Shown here one piece after another: positions 25,796-34,106 of a DNA stretch of 56,709 nt. This stretch comes from an uncultured Pelagibacteraceae bacterium. GTDB taxonomy: Bacteria > Pseudomonadota > Alphaproteobacteria > Pelagibacterales > Pelagibacteraceae. Location: assembly GCA_902571425.1 (NCBI GenBank), contig CACGBZ010000007.1, forward strand, positions 1-56,709, written 5' to 3'. The position numbers and the translations under genes were made by a program. The notes beneath the pieces are model-generated. The model ran no database searches. It was given only the letters and a program-made list of their open reading frames with translations, and was not told the DNA's origin. Numbering within the stretch: the first letter of the stretch is position 1; each line of letters begins with the position of its first letter.

Positions 25796-25934
25796 AACTT
25801 TATTTATTTTTTATATTAATATTTATTCATAGAATATGGTTTAATTGGCATCAAGAATTTTTTATTTTTTAATAGTACATTGTTTATTTCCAAAATGTAC
25901 CTTGATTTTAATTTTAATTCTGTTCTATTTTGTT
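25796..25934. promoter_or_regulatory. Divergent region between iolE-like and iolG-like genes
   Basis: About 139 bases between the two start codons. A reading frame continues upstream of the IolG-like ATG but its residues are low-complexity hydrophobic and not family-like, so I treat this stretch as non-coding promoter DNA. I see no clear operator. Confidence 0.4.
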
Positions 25935-26936
25935 ATGCTAAATTTTTCTCTAATAGGTGCAGGTAGAATTGGAAATATGCACGCGAAAATTATAAAAGCA
26001 CACCCAAAATCTAACTTAAAATATGTTTATGATGTTAATTCTAAATTAGCAAATGATGTAGTTAAATTAACTGGCTGTGTAAAAGCTAAATCCCCAGAGC
26101 AAGCAATAAATTCAAAAGATATTGATGCAGTTTTAATAGCGTCAGCTACTCCAACTCATACTAAATTTATAACAACTGCAGCAAAAGCAGGAAAAGCAAT
26201 ATTCTGTGAAAAGCCAATTGATTTGAATATTAAAAAAGTGAATCAATGTGAAAATAATATTAAGAATTATAAAGTGCCAATACAGATTGGATTTAACAGG
26301 AGGTTTGACCTAAGTCATGCAAAAGTTCAAAAAGCTTGTTTAAATAAAGAAATTGGTAATTTGGAAATGGTTGTTATAACAAGTCGTGACCCTCAACCTC
26401 CGAGTATGGATTATTTAAAAGCTGCAGGAGGATTTTTCAGAGATGCCACAATTCATGATTTCGATTTAACCAGATTTATATTAGGAAATGATCCTGTAGT
26501 TCAAATTTCAGCATTTGGCGAAGCTCTGTTTGATAAAAATGCAAAAAAAATTAAAGATCAAGACACTGGAATGTTTATTTTGAAGTCCAAAAAAGGAGTT
26601 TTAATTCATATAAATAATTCCAGAAGAGCTGTATATGGATATGATCAAAGGATTGAAATCTTTGGAAGCAAAGGAATGGTAATATCAAATAACCAAGTTC
26701 CTAATTCAGTTGAAAAGTTCACAAATAAATCAACAAATATTAAAGATCCAATTCATTTTTTTTTTATGGAAAGATATGAAAAGGCATACAAAGATCAATT
26801 TAATGAATTTGTAAAATGTGTATTAAAAAAAACAAATCCCAAAGTTACATTTGACGATGGAAAGAAAGCGTTAATTATTGCAAATGCTGCTTATAAATCT
26901 TTGAAAAGTGGGAAAGTTGTTAATATAAAATTTTAA
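25935..26936 (+). CDS. Inositol 2-dehydrogenase-like Gfo/Idh/MocA oxidoreductase (IolG type)
   Basis: 333 residues from ATG 25935, which gives the canonical start FSLIGAGRIGNMHAKII. Lysine motif AIFCEKPIDLN and catalytic DATIHDFDLTRFILG match inositol 2-dehydrogenases. Expected reaction: NAD-dependent oxidation of myo-inositol (or scyllo/chiro isomer) to an inosose, the substrate of IolE next door. It is followed after 1 base by an aldo/keto reductase gene. Confidence 0.87.
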   Translation: MLNFSLIGAGRIGNMHAKIIKAHPKSNLKYVYDVNSKLANDVVKLTGCVKAKSPEQAINSKDIDAVLIASATPTHTKFITTAAKAGKAIFCEKPIDLNIKKVNQCENNIKNYKVPIQIGFNRRFDLSHAKVQKACLNKEIGNLEMVVITSRDPQPPSMDYLKAAGGFFRDATIHDFDLTRFILGNDPVVQISAFGEALFDKNAKKIKDQDTGMFILKSKKGVLIHINNSRRAVYGYDQRIEIFGSKGMVISNNQVPNSVEKFTNKSTNIKDPIHFFFMERYEKAYKDQFNEFVKCVLKKTNPKVTFDDGKKALIIANAAYKSLKSGKVVNIKF

Positions 26937-26937
26937 C

Positions 26938-27915
26938 ATGAATAGTTTTTCATTAAAAAAAAATAAAATTAAAAATACTGGTGTTGAAGTTACTGAATTA
27001 AGCTTTGGTACATCTTCATTAGGAAGTATGCCAGATACTTATGGATATGAAGTATCAGAGGAAAGAGCTTTGGAAACTCTGAGTAGATTTTTTGAAGGTC
27101 CAGTAAATATGCTTGATACATCAAGAAATTATGCAATGGGAGAGAGTGAAAAAAGAATTGGGAGTGCTATTAAAAAAATAGGAGGTTGGCCAAAAAATTT
27201 TATTTTATCAACTAAAATTGATAGAGATATGAAAACACTTGTTCTAGACAAAAAAAGAACCAGAAAATCTATTGAGGAGAGTTTAAAAACAATGTCAGTG
27301 GATAAAGTAGACTTACTTTTTCTCCACGATCCTGAATATGTGAAAGATATTAATGATATTAAAAAAAAGGACGGCGCATTTGACGAATTATTTAAGCTAA
27401 AGGAAGAAGGACTGACAAAAGCTGTAGGCTTAGCCATGGGAAAAATAGACATAATGTTTCCGATGATTAAAAATTGGGATTTTGATGTTTTAATAAATCA
27501 TAATAGGTATACTTTGCTTAACAGAGAAGCTAACGACATGTACGATTATGCTTACAGTAAAAATATAGCTATAATAAATGCCGCTCCCTATGCAGGAGGG
27601 GTTTTAGCGAAGGGACCTAGTAATTTCAAAAAAATAACCTACCAAGAAGTTTCTGAAGAAAAATTAGCACCAGCTAGAGAAATTGAGAAAATTTGTAAAA
27701 ATTATAATATTGAAATTGGAGCGGCAGCATTACAATTTTCAATGAGAGATAAAAGAATAACATCAACTCTCTGTGGTGTAACTAGCGTACAAAGTATTGA
27801 AAAAAACCTTGAATGGGCAAATTTAAATATTCCAAATCAATTTTGGGATGAGATACTTAAATTACCATATTCAAGCAGAGATCCTGAGGCTGAGAGAATT
27901 TATACACCAGGCTAG
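26938..27915 (+). CDS. Aldo/keto reductase (D-threo-aldose / L-fucose dehydrogenase-like)
   Basis: 325 residues. The catalytic tetrad is visible: Asp and Tyr in NMLDTSRNYAMGESE, Lys in ILSTKID, His in DLLFLHDPEYV. The pattern GTSSLGSMPDTYGYEVSEE at the start resembles aldose dehydrogenases of the AKR superfamily. It probably oxidises an aldose to a lactone with NAD(P). Co-transcribed with the IolG-like gene. Confidence 0.87.
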   Translation: MNSFSLKKNKIKNTGVEVTELSFGTSSLGSMPDTYGYEVSEERALETLSRFFEGPVNMLDTSRNYAMGESEKRIGSAIKKIGGWPKNFILSTKIDRDMKTLVLDKKRTRKSIEESLKTMSVDKVDLLFLHDPEYVKDINDIKKKDGAFDELFKLKEEGLTKAVGLAMGKIDIMFPMIKNWDFDVLINHNRYTLLNREANDMYDYAYSKNIAIINAAPYAGGVLAKGPSNFKKITYQEVSEEKLAPAREIEKICKNYNIEIGAAALQFSMRDKRITSTLCGVTSVQSIEKNLEWANLNIPNQFWDEILKLPYSSRDPEAERIYTPG

Positions 27916-27968
27916 TAGCATATTTCATTATTTTTGGATCGACTTAATCTGTTTAATTGTTTTTAATA

Positions 27969-29270
27969 TTAATTTTGAGTATTTCTTCTTTTTACAGCTT
28001 GAAATATATATTCCGAAAAAAAAATTTCACTCGTGATATCCTTATATGTCTGGTCATTAATTAATTTTGCATAATTTAACCAATTATTCATAATCAAGAT
28101 ATCTCCTAAACAAACACCAGACAAGCTTCTACTAAAAAATTTTTTTCTTTTTTTACTTCCATTAAAAATTTCTTCATCAATCAATTCTTCTTTATTTTTC
28201 CATTCTTTATTGTAATTCACCTTGCTCAAATTATTAATATCTTTATAACCAGGAAAAGCTAAATCAAATTCTGTACATCCTCTTTTTATTGATAAATTAA
28301 AATTCTTCTCGATTAATTTAGTCATATAGGGCTCTAAAATATCAATAATTTTTTGCGCTTCTTCTACTGACTCACAATAAACAAGACCTTTATAGGTTCC
28401 TGGTATACCCGGTCTTAACTCGATAAATGACTTTCTAATATTATCATTAGGGAAATTAATTTGATCAAATATAAAATAAAGTTTCAACAATTGAACCACA
28501 GTTGTTAAATTAATTTGAACTTTGATACAACCAAAGCAATATTTTGGTATTATTTTGAATTTGTTAAATGCCTTATGATGTCGATCACAATTTAGATTAA
28601 ACCCATTTCTTCTGTGAATTTGTGAATCAAAAAAAGATAAATTTTTTAAGTTTTTCTTTAATATTTGATTACACTTTATTAAATAATCATTCAATTCTCT
28701 TGGTGAAATTTTATTTAATATAGAAATTTTAATATCAATATTTTTAATATCTTGATTAGCTCTAATGATTGAATTGCTTTCATGAATTTTTGGATTAAAA
28801 AAATTCATTAAGTGAATTAAATTGTTTTGGGCTTGTAAATGATCTGAATTAAATTTTAAGGCGTTCACATAATTTTTGACTGCTTGATCATACTTTCCTA
28901 AATCATCATAATGAGTTGCTAAATTGTTATAAGCATTTGAATAGTCTTTTTTTATTTCTATTGCTTTATTATAATTTTCTACAGCTTTATCTTCTTTACC
29001 TAAATGACTGTAAGCAATCCCTATATTGTTATATGCCTCAACAAATTTATCATCACAATCAATAGCTTGTTGAAATACTTGAAGAGAATTCTCCCAATTT
29101 TCTAAACTTAAATTTATAAGCCCATTTAAGTTAAACAAAAAAGGTACATTTTTTTCTTTTTTTAAAAGTTTGTTAGACAATATTAATGCATCATCAAATT
29201 TTTTTTGTTTATAAAGATGTATTATTTCGTCAATTTCTGATTTATCTAAATTGTTGATTTTTAAATTCAT
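27969..29270 (-). CDS. TPR protein with an unassigned Cys/His-containing C-terminal region
   Basis: 433 residues. Residues ~10-155 form about four tetratricopeptide repeats (for example AYNNIGIAYSHLGKEDKAVE and AYNNLATHYDDLGKYDQAVK). The C-terminal ~280 residues match no family I recognise but hold a tight metal-site-like set: C228-x2-H231-H232-x12-C245-x2-C248, followed by ELRPGIPGTYKGLVYCES. No signal peptide or membrane segment. The repeats suggest protein binding and the C-terminal part could be an enzyme or a zinc-bound module. It stands alone, with a perfect hairpin directly before its ATG. Confidence 0.8.
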   Translation of the reverse strand: MNLKINNLDKSEIDEIIHLYKQKKFDDALILSNKLLKKEKNVPFLFNLNGLINLSLENWENSLQVFQQAIDCDDKFVEAYNNIGIAYSHLGKEDKAVENYNKAIEIKKDYSNAYNNLATHYDDLGKYDQAVKNYVNALKFNSDHLQAQNNLIHLMNFFNPKIHESNSIIRANQDIKNIDIKISILNKISPRELNDYLIKCNQILKKNLKNLSFFDSQIHRRNGFNLNCDRHHKAFNKFKIIPKYCFGCIKVQINLTTVVQLLKLYFIFDQINFPNDNIRKSFIELRPGIPGTYKGLVYCESVEEAQKIIDILEPYMTKLIEKNFNLSIKRGCTEFDLAFPGYKDINNLSKVNYNKEWKNKEELIDEEIFNGSKKRKKFFSRSLSGVCLGDILIMNNWLNYAKLINDQTYKDITSEIFFSEYIFQAVKRRNTQN

Positions 29271-29295
29271 ATTATAAAATTATATATTTTATAAT
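29271..29295 (-). other. Perfect hairpin abutting the TPR gene start codon
   Basis: ATTATAAAAT (29271-29280) and ATTTTATAAT (29286-29295) form a perfect 10-bp stem with a 5-base loop; on the minus strand its 3' arm ends with zero spacing before the ATG. It could also be a -10-rich symmetric promoter. No ribosome site is visible, so initiation may be leaderless or controlled by folding. Confidence 0.5.
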
Positions 29296-29380
29296 TATTT
29301 AATAAATCTAGCATTAGTTGAACATATACATTTAACATAACATAACAAATATGTAATTTTCTCATTGATGTTTTTTTTCT

Positions 29381-29386
29381 TATAAT
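29381..29386 (+). promoter_or_regulatory. Candidate -10 box of the GYD-protein gene
   Basis: A perfect TATAAT lies 25 bases upstream of the ATG at 29412; a T-rich spacer precedes it and no good -35 is seen at 17 bases. Between it and the ATG lies the strong AAAGGAGGA ribosome site. Confidence 0.45.
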
Positions 29387-29411
29387 GTTAAATTTAAGTA
29401 AAGGAGGAACT

Positions 29412-29738
29412 ATGGCTAAATTTATAGTAATGGGCAATTACACGGCTCAAGCTTTTAAAGGATTTATAGGTAATCCAGATCAAGACAGAGCTGCAGCGGC
29501 CACCGCTTTATCAGAAGCAGTGGGAGGTAAAATGGAATCTTTTATGATCACAAGAGGAGCTTACGATTTTGTAGGAGTTGTGAGTGGTAGTATTGGATTT
29601 GAAGGCGCAGCTGCAGTTAAGCTAGCAGTTGAAGCTTCTGGAGCTATAACTAATTTCACCATATTAGAGGAAATGGATATGGGTAAAGCTGCCGGCATGG
29701 CATCAAAAGCTATGGCTAATTATAAACCAGCAGGTTAA
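29412..29738 (+). CDS. GYD domain protein
   Basis: 108 residues from ATG 29412, chosen because a near-perfect AAAGGAGGA ribosome site sits 4 bases upstream; the alternative ATG at 29385 would place that site inside the gene. FIVMGNYTAQAFKGFIGNPD and GGKMESFMITRGAYDFVGVV match the GYD (COG4274) ferredoxin-like fold of small stand-alone proteins. It ends in an Ala/Gly-rich tail. Function of the family is unknown. The strong ribosome site suggests good expression. Confidence 0.8.
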   Translation: MAKFIVMGNYTAQAFKGFIGNPDQDRAAAATALSEAVGGKMESFMITRGAYDFVGVVSGSIGFEGAAAVKLAVEASGAITNFTILEEMDMGKAAGMASKAMANYKPAG

Positions 29739-29749
29739 AGCTAGATTTT

Positions 29750-29798
29750 AAGTTAATTCTATCATGATTAATTTTATTAATTATGATAGCTTTAACTT
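29750..29798 (+). other. Long imperfect hairpin directly before moaA
   Basis: Arms of 22 bases (29750-29771 and 29777-29798) pair with two mismatches and one G-T wobble around a 5-base loop; the 3' arm ends 2 bases before the moaA ATG. It may terminate the GYD gene transcript and/or hide the moaA start. It is far too short to be the known Moco RNA motif, which spans well over 100 bases. Confidence 0.6.
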
Positions 29799-29800
29799 AA

Positions 29801-30793
29801 ATGAAAAAGTTAAGAGATAGTTTTGGTAGAACTTTTCCATATATAAGACTTTCGATTACTGATGTATGTAATTTTAAGTGTGGATATTGTTTACCTAATG
29901 GTTATCAAATTGATAAGAGCGATAACAGAAAATTTCTTCACTTAGAGGAGATTAGACGTCTAGCAAAAGTATTTTCAAAATTGGGCGTATGCAAAATAAG
30001 ACTTACTGGAGGTGAACCAACGGTAAGAAAAGATTTTTTTGATATAATCAAGATCTTAAAAAATGATGCTGGTATAAAAAAAGTTGTAATTACCACAAAC
30101 GGTTATCATTTAGATAAAAAAGCAAAACTGTTAGTAGATAGTGGCATAAACGGCATTAATATTAGCATTGATAGTCTAGATAGAAATACATTCAAAAATG
30201 TTACAGGTCATGATCGATTACCAGAGATTTTAAAAGGAATTAATATCTTACAAGATTTAAATTTTGAAAATATTAAGATCAATGCGGTTCTTTTAAATGG
30301 AATAAATGCATCAGTCAAAGATTTTGAGTCTTGGGGAGAATTTATAAAAAAGAACAAATTAGATTTTCGATATATAGAGTTAATGCAAACAGGTGATAAC
30401 CTAGATTATTTTAAAAAATACCATGTATCTTCAAAAATCTTCAAAGAATACTTAAATAAAAATAATTGGATTTATCAAACCTTAGGTAAAGATGCTGGGC
30501 CATCACTAAATTATATCAATCCAGAATATAAAGGGAAATTTGGGATCATAGCACCCTACTCTAAAGATTTTTGCAGAAGCTGTAATAGATTAAGAATTAC
30601 ATCAAGAGGAGATCTTAGATTGTGCCTATTTGGAAATACTGGAATAAGTATAAGACATTTATTACAAAAAGATGATCAAATTGATAAACTACAAGATCTT
30701 ATAATGGGTCAAATGAAATTTAAAAAAGAATCTCATCATTTGGAACTTGGTGAAACTGGTTTAATTAAAAATTTATCTACAACAGGTGGCTAA
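29801..30793 (+). CDS. moaA: GTP 3',8-cyclase MoaA
   Basis: 330 residues. Radical SAM cluster cysteines C23, C27 and C30 (TDVCNFKCGYC), GGEP motif in RLTGGEPTVRKD, second 4Fe-4S site in FCRSCNRLRITSRGDLRLC, and the catalytically important C-terminal Gly-Gly (STTGG). Converts GTP to 3',8-cyclo-7,8-dihydro-GTP, the first step of molybdopterin synthesis. First of four tightly overlapping moa genes (1-base overlap with moaC). Confidence 0.95.
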   Translation: MKKLRDSFGRTFPYIRLSITDVCNFKCGYCLPNGYQIDKSDNRKFLHLEEIRRLAKVFSKLGVCKIRLTGGEPTVRKDFFDIIKILKNDAGIKKVVITTNGYHLDKKAKLLVDSGINGINISIDSLDRNTFKNVTGHDRLPEILKGINILQDLNFENIKINAVLLNGINASVKDFESWGEFIKKNKLDFRYIELMQTGDNLDYFKKYHVSSKIFKEYLNKNNWIYQTLGKDAGPSLNYINPEYKGKFGIIAPYSKDFCRSCNRLRITSRGDLRLCLFGNTGISIRHLLQKDDQIDKLQDLIMGQMKFKKESHHLELGETGLIKNLSTTGG

Positions 30794-31338
30794 TGTCAAA
30801 ATTAAAAATTATAAATCAAGAAGAGCTTAAAGATTGGGCAAAAGAAATATTTCAAAAAAATTCTTTCAATATGGTTGATGTTTCTTCAAAAAAAGAAACT
30901 TTTAGAAGAGCACTTGCGTCAGGTAAAATTTATGTTGGAAAAGAGGTTTTTGATCTAATTAAAAATAAGAAGATGCCTAAAGGAGATCCCATTACTTTAG
31001 CTGAAGTATCAGCTGTATTGGGCGTAAAAAAAACAAGTGAACTTATTCCTCTTTGTCACCCGCTTCCAATTGACCATACGGCCACTAAAATAATTATGAA
31101 TGAATTAGACAGTTCATTAGAAGTGTTTTGCGTAGTTTCTGCAGTAGCAAAAACAGGTGTTGAAATGGAAGCTATAATGGGTGTTAACTCTGCCTTAATC
31201 ACAATTTATGATTTAAGCAAAATAGTAAATCCACATCTTAAAATTGATAACGTAAAATTATTAATTAAAGAAGGTGGAAAAAGTGGATTATGGAAAAACC
31301 CTGATGGTCTCCCAGATTTTTTAAAAAATATTTTTTAA
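30793..31338 (+). CDS. moaC: Cyclic pyranopterin monophosphate synthase MoaC
   Basis: 181 residues, about 20 longer than usual owing to an N-terminal extension (KLKIINQEELKDWAKEIFQK). Core motifs are MVDVSSKKETFRRALASG, LIPLCHPLPIDHTATKI, VSAVAKTGVEMEAIMGVNSA and ITIYDLSK. Turns the MoaA product into cPMP. Overlaps moaA and moaD by one base each (TAATG). Confidence 0.95.
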   Translation: MSKLKIINQEELKDWAKEIFQKNSFNMVDVSSKKETFRRALASGKIYVGKEVFDLIKNKKMPKGDPITLAEVSAVLGVKKTSELIPLCHPLPIDHTATKIIMNELDSSLEVFCVVSAVAKTGVEMEAIMGVNSALITIYDLSKIVNPHLKIDNVKLLIKEGGKSGLWKNPDGLPDFLKNIF

Positions 31339-31607
31339 TGAAAATATCAGTTGAACTATTTGGTGCAGCTAGAGAATTTAGTAATAAATCTCATTTAGAC
31401 TTTGAATTAATTGAAAATTCCTCAATAAAAGATCTTAGAAACCAAATGATAGAGTTTATTGATATGAAATTTAAAGGAAATGAAACTTTTAAAAAAATTA
31501 TTAAATCATCAGCTTTTTGTTCGTCTGATGATAAAATTGTCTCAGATAATTATAAAATAGTTAAAAAACAAAACTTTAGCATTATACCTCCTATAGGAGG
31601 CGGTTAA
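31338..31607 (+). CDS. moaD: Molybdopterin synthase small subunit MoaD
   Basis: 89 residues, ubiquitin-like. ELFGAAREF at the first strand and a C-terminal IIPPIGGG ending in Gly-Gly for thiocarboxylate formation. Partner of MoaE encoded by the overlapping next gene. MoeB, the adenylyltransferase that activates MoaD, is not in the window. Confidence 0.92.
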   Translation: MKISVELFGAAREFSNKSHLDFELIENSSIKDLRNQMIEFIDMKFKGNETFKKIIKSSAFCSSDDKIVSDNYKIVKKQNFSIIPPIGGG

Positions 31608-32053
31608 TGCTACATACTAAAATTATTGATGCATCAAAAGCAGAGAAGATAGAAATTTCAAAAGCAGAAAATTTTTTAAACCAATCAAAATTTGGAGCTG
31701 TAATATATTTTGTTGGGACTGTAAGAGATTTAAATGAAAATAAAACAGTTACTGGTATTACCTATGATGCCAAAGAAAGTATGGTTATAAAAAGTTTTGA
31801 AGAAATTTATGAAGAAGCTGATAACAAGCTAAATATTAGAGAAAAAGCAGTATTTATTGAGCATGTTAAAGGATATGTAGGTTTAAAAGAAAAAAGCATC
31901 ATTATTGGTGTAGCTTGCAAACATAGGGATCAAGTTTTTGTATTATCTAGATATATAATTGAAGAAATTAAAAAAAGATCTCCTATTTGGAAAAAAGAGC
32001 ATTATGAAAATGAGGACAGTGAGTGGTTAAAAGGAATATCTCTAAATAATTAA
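31607..32053 (+). CDS. moaE: Molybdopterin synthase catalytic subunit MoaE
   Basis: 148 residues. GAVIYFVGTVRDLNENKTV, then AVFIEHVKGYVGLKEKSIII, and the catalytic Lys region SPIWKKEHYENED. Transfers sulfur from MoaD to cPMP. Two bases before msrP, so the moa genes and msrPQ form one transcription unit. Confidence 0.94.
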   Translation: MLHTKIIDASKAEKIEISKAENFLNQSKFGAVIYFVGTVRDLNENKTVTGITYDAKESMVIKSFEEIYEEADNKLNIREKAVFIEHVKGYVGLKEKSIIIGVACKHRDQVFVLSRYIIEEIKKRSPIWKKEHYENEDSEWLKGISLNN

Positions 32054-32054
32054 A

Positions 32055-32960
32055 ATGATAAAATTTAAAAATTCAGAAATTACACCAGAGAATATTTATA
32101 AAAAAAGAAGATCTTTCATTAAATCTATAGGTCTTAGTGCAAGCACATTAGCAATGTCCGCTATACCCTTTGTAAATAAATCTTTAGCAAGTGAGAGAGA
32201 TAAATTAACAAGTTATAAAGACATAACGACTTATAATAATTATTATGAGTTTGGAACATCAAAGAGTGATCCACATAGAAATTCTCAAATATTTAAAACA
32301 ACTCCTTGGGATATAACTATTGAGGGTGAAGTTGATAAACCAATAAAATTATCTATGGAAGAAATCTCAGAAATGTTTATTTCTGAGGAAAGAATATATC
32401 GATTAAGATGTGTTGAGGGTTGGTCTATGGTTATTCCATGGATGGGTTTTTCTTTAAGTAAATTACTATCAAAAGTAAATCCAACTAATAAAGCAAAATT
32501 TGTTGAATTTGAAAGTGTGTATGACCCTGCACAAATGAAAGGTCAGAGATACCCTGTTTTAAACTGGCCTTACAATGAAGGTTTAAGAATTGATGAAGCC
32601 ATGCATCCTTTGACAACAGTAGTGACAGGTTTATATGGTAAGAAACTACCTAATCAAAACGGAGCACCACTAAGAATTTTTATTCCTTGGAAGTATGGCT
32701 TTAAAAGTGCAAAAGCTATTGTTAAAATTAAATTTGTCGAAAACATGCCTACCTCATCATGGATGTGGGCTTCGCCTAGAGAATATGGATTTTACTCAAA
32801 TGTTAATCCCAATGTTGATCACCCAAGATGGTCTCAAGCAACTGAAAGAATAATAGGCGAAGGTGTTTGGGCACCTAGAGTAAAGACCTTAATGTTTAAT
32901 GGTTATGGAGATGAAGTTGCAAGTCTTTATAGCGGTATGGATCTAAAAAAAAATTACTAA
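32055..32960 (+). CDS. msrP: Protein-methionine-sulfoxide reductase catalytic subunit MsrP (YedY)
   Basis: 301 residues. A Tat signal (KKRRSFIKS, hydrophobic stretch, cut near LA-SE) is followed by the SUOX/YedY molybdopterin fold. The molybdenum-ligating cysteine is C119 in RLRCVEGWSMVIPWMGF; GAPLRIFIPWKYGFKSAK and WMWASPREYGFY are family hallmarks. MsrP repairs oxidised methionines in the periplasm using electrons from MsrQ. Co-transcribed with moaACDE. Confidence 0.93.
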   Translation: MIKFKNSEITPENIYKKRRSFIKSIGLSASTLAMSAIPFVNKSLASERDKLTSYKDITTYNNYYEFGTSKSDPHRNSQIFKTTPWDITIEGEVDKPIKLSMEEISEMFISEERIYRLRCVEGWSMVIPWMGFSLSKLLSKVNPTNKAKFVEFESVYDPAQMKGQRYPVLNWPYNEGLRIDEAMHPLTTVVTGLYGKKLPNQNGAPLRIFIPWKYGFKSAKAIVKIKFVENMPTSSWMWASPREYGFYSNVNPNVDHPRWSQATERIIGEGVWAPRVKTLMFNGYGDEVASLYSGMDLKKNY

Positions 32961-32966
32961 ATTAAA

Positions 32967-33548
32967 TTGAGAAGATATTATAAAACTCTAGTTTTTTTTC
33001 TCTCTCTTTGGCCACTTTATGTAATTTCTTATCAAATAATTTTTAATCAACTAGGTCCAGAGCCTGTTGATAGAATCATAAATCACTTTGGAGAATGGAC
33101 CTTGATTTTTATTCTTTTAACTCTTTCAATGACACCGCTTAAGAAAATCACAAAGTCAGTAGAGTGGATCAAGTTTAGAAGAATGCTTGGTTTGTTCACG
33201 TTTTTTTATGCATCTATTCATATGTTAAGTTATGTTGGTCTTGATTACAGATTTGATTTTGAGCCGCTAATAAATGATGTTTTAAAGAAGAAGTTTATCT
33301 TTATAGGATTTTCAGCTTGGCTATTATTAATTCCACTTGCTATAACCTCATCTGAGAGAATGGTTAGACTGTTAAAACAAAATTGGAAAAAAATTCATAG
33401 ATTAATTTATATAATTGGGATTTTTGGTGTACTTCATTATATTTGGCTATCAAAAACAATATTTTTTAAACCATTTATATTTTTAATACTTTTAATTATT
33501 CTTTTACTTTTTAGGATTAAAATTAATAAATCATTTTCTAAAATCTGA
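32967..33548 (+). CDS. msrQ: MsrQ (YedZ) heme-binding membrane subunit
   Basis: 193 residues from a TTG start at 32967, 6 bases after msrP; no better ATG exists before the first membrane segment. Six hydrophobic segments; heme-ligand histidines lie in FTFFYASIHMLSYVGLDY and KIHRLIYIIGIFGVLHYIWL, RRMLGLFTFF is typical of the ferric-reductase-like domain. It passes quinol or flavin-derived electrons to MsrP. The 3' end overlaps the convergent nucleotidyltransferase gene by 18 bases. Confidence 0.9.
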   Translation: MRRYYKTLVFFLSLWPLYVISYQIIFNQLGPEPVDRIINHFGEWTLIFILLTLSMTPLKKITKSVEWIKFRRMLGLFTFFYASIHMLSYVGLDYRFDFEPLINDVLKKKFIFIGFSAWLLLIPLAITSSERMVRLLKQNWKKIHRLIYIIGIFGVLHYIWLSKTIFFKPFIFLILLIILLLFRIKINKSFSKI

Positions 33549-34106
33549 AACTTTATCAAAATCTTTAAAGGATTTAAGGCTGCTTGTATTAATAAAATTT
33601 GTTCTATTTTTAAGCCTTTTAACCATAAATTTTGCTCCAAACTGACCTTTAATATTTTTAAATTTTTTTATTAAAGAAATATCAAAACCAATGGGATTAC
33701 CTAGTCTATTTTTATAATTTAATGCGTGGACTAAAAATTTTTTAGTTTTTATAGATCTACAAATTTTATTTATATCTGATAGTTTAACAAATGGCATATC
33801 TGACTGAGCTACAATAAAGCCATCGTCGTTTTTAGATACTTTTTTTAATCCCACTTTTATAGAAGAGGCCATTCCTTTTTTGTAGTTTTTGTTATAGGTA
33901 AAAATAATCTTTTTATTTTTTTTTATTATTTTTTTTACTTTTTTAAATTGATGACCAAGAACTATAATAATTTTATTTGCTTTACTTTTTTTTAATACAT
34001 TTAGTGAATAATTAATTAGAGGTTTTTTTTTATATAACTTGATAAGTTTATTTTCTGATTTCATTCTTTTAGATAGACCTGCAGCAAGTAATATAACTTT
34101 AATCAC
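33531..34106 (-). CDS. MobA/MocA-like molybdenum cofactor nucleotidyltransferase
   Basis: 191 residues. Nucleotide loop LAAGLSKRMKSENKL matches LAAGxSxRMGxxK with Ser-Glu in place of Gly, GLKKVSKNDDGFIVAQSDMP has the metal-binding DMP, and NRLGNPIGFD the acceptor site. By context (last gene of a Mo-hydroxylase operon with XdhC) it most likely makes molybdopterin cytosine dinucleotide, the cofactor form of CoxL-type enzymes. Very lysine-rich. Overlaps xdhC-C by 4 bases. Confidence 0.85.
   Translation of the reverse strand: MIKVILLAAGLSKRMKSENKLIKLYKKKPLINYSLNVLKKSKANKIIIVLGHQFKKVKKIIKKNKKIIFTYNKNYKKGMASSIKVGLKKVSKNDDGFIVAQSDMPFVKLSDINKICRSIKTKKFLVHALNYKNRLGNPIGFDISLIKKFKNIKGQFGAKFMVKRLKNRTNFINTSSLKSFKDFDKVSDFRK

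Noticed and set aside
25845..25934. Upstream extension of the IolG-like gene
   Set aside because: Adds ~30 low-complexity hydrophobic residues before the canonical Rossmann start; ATG 25935 fits the family.
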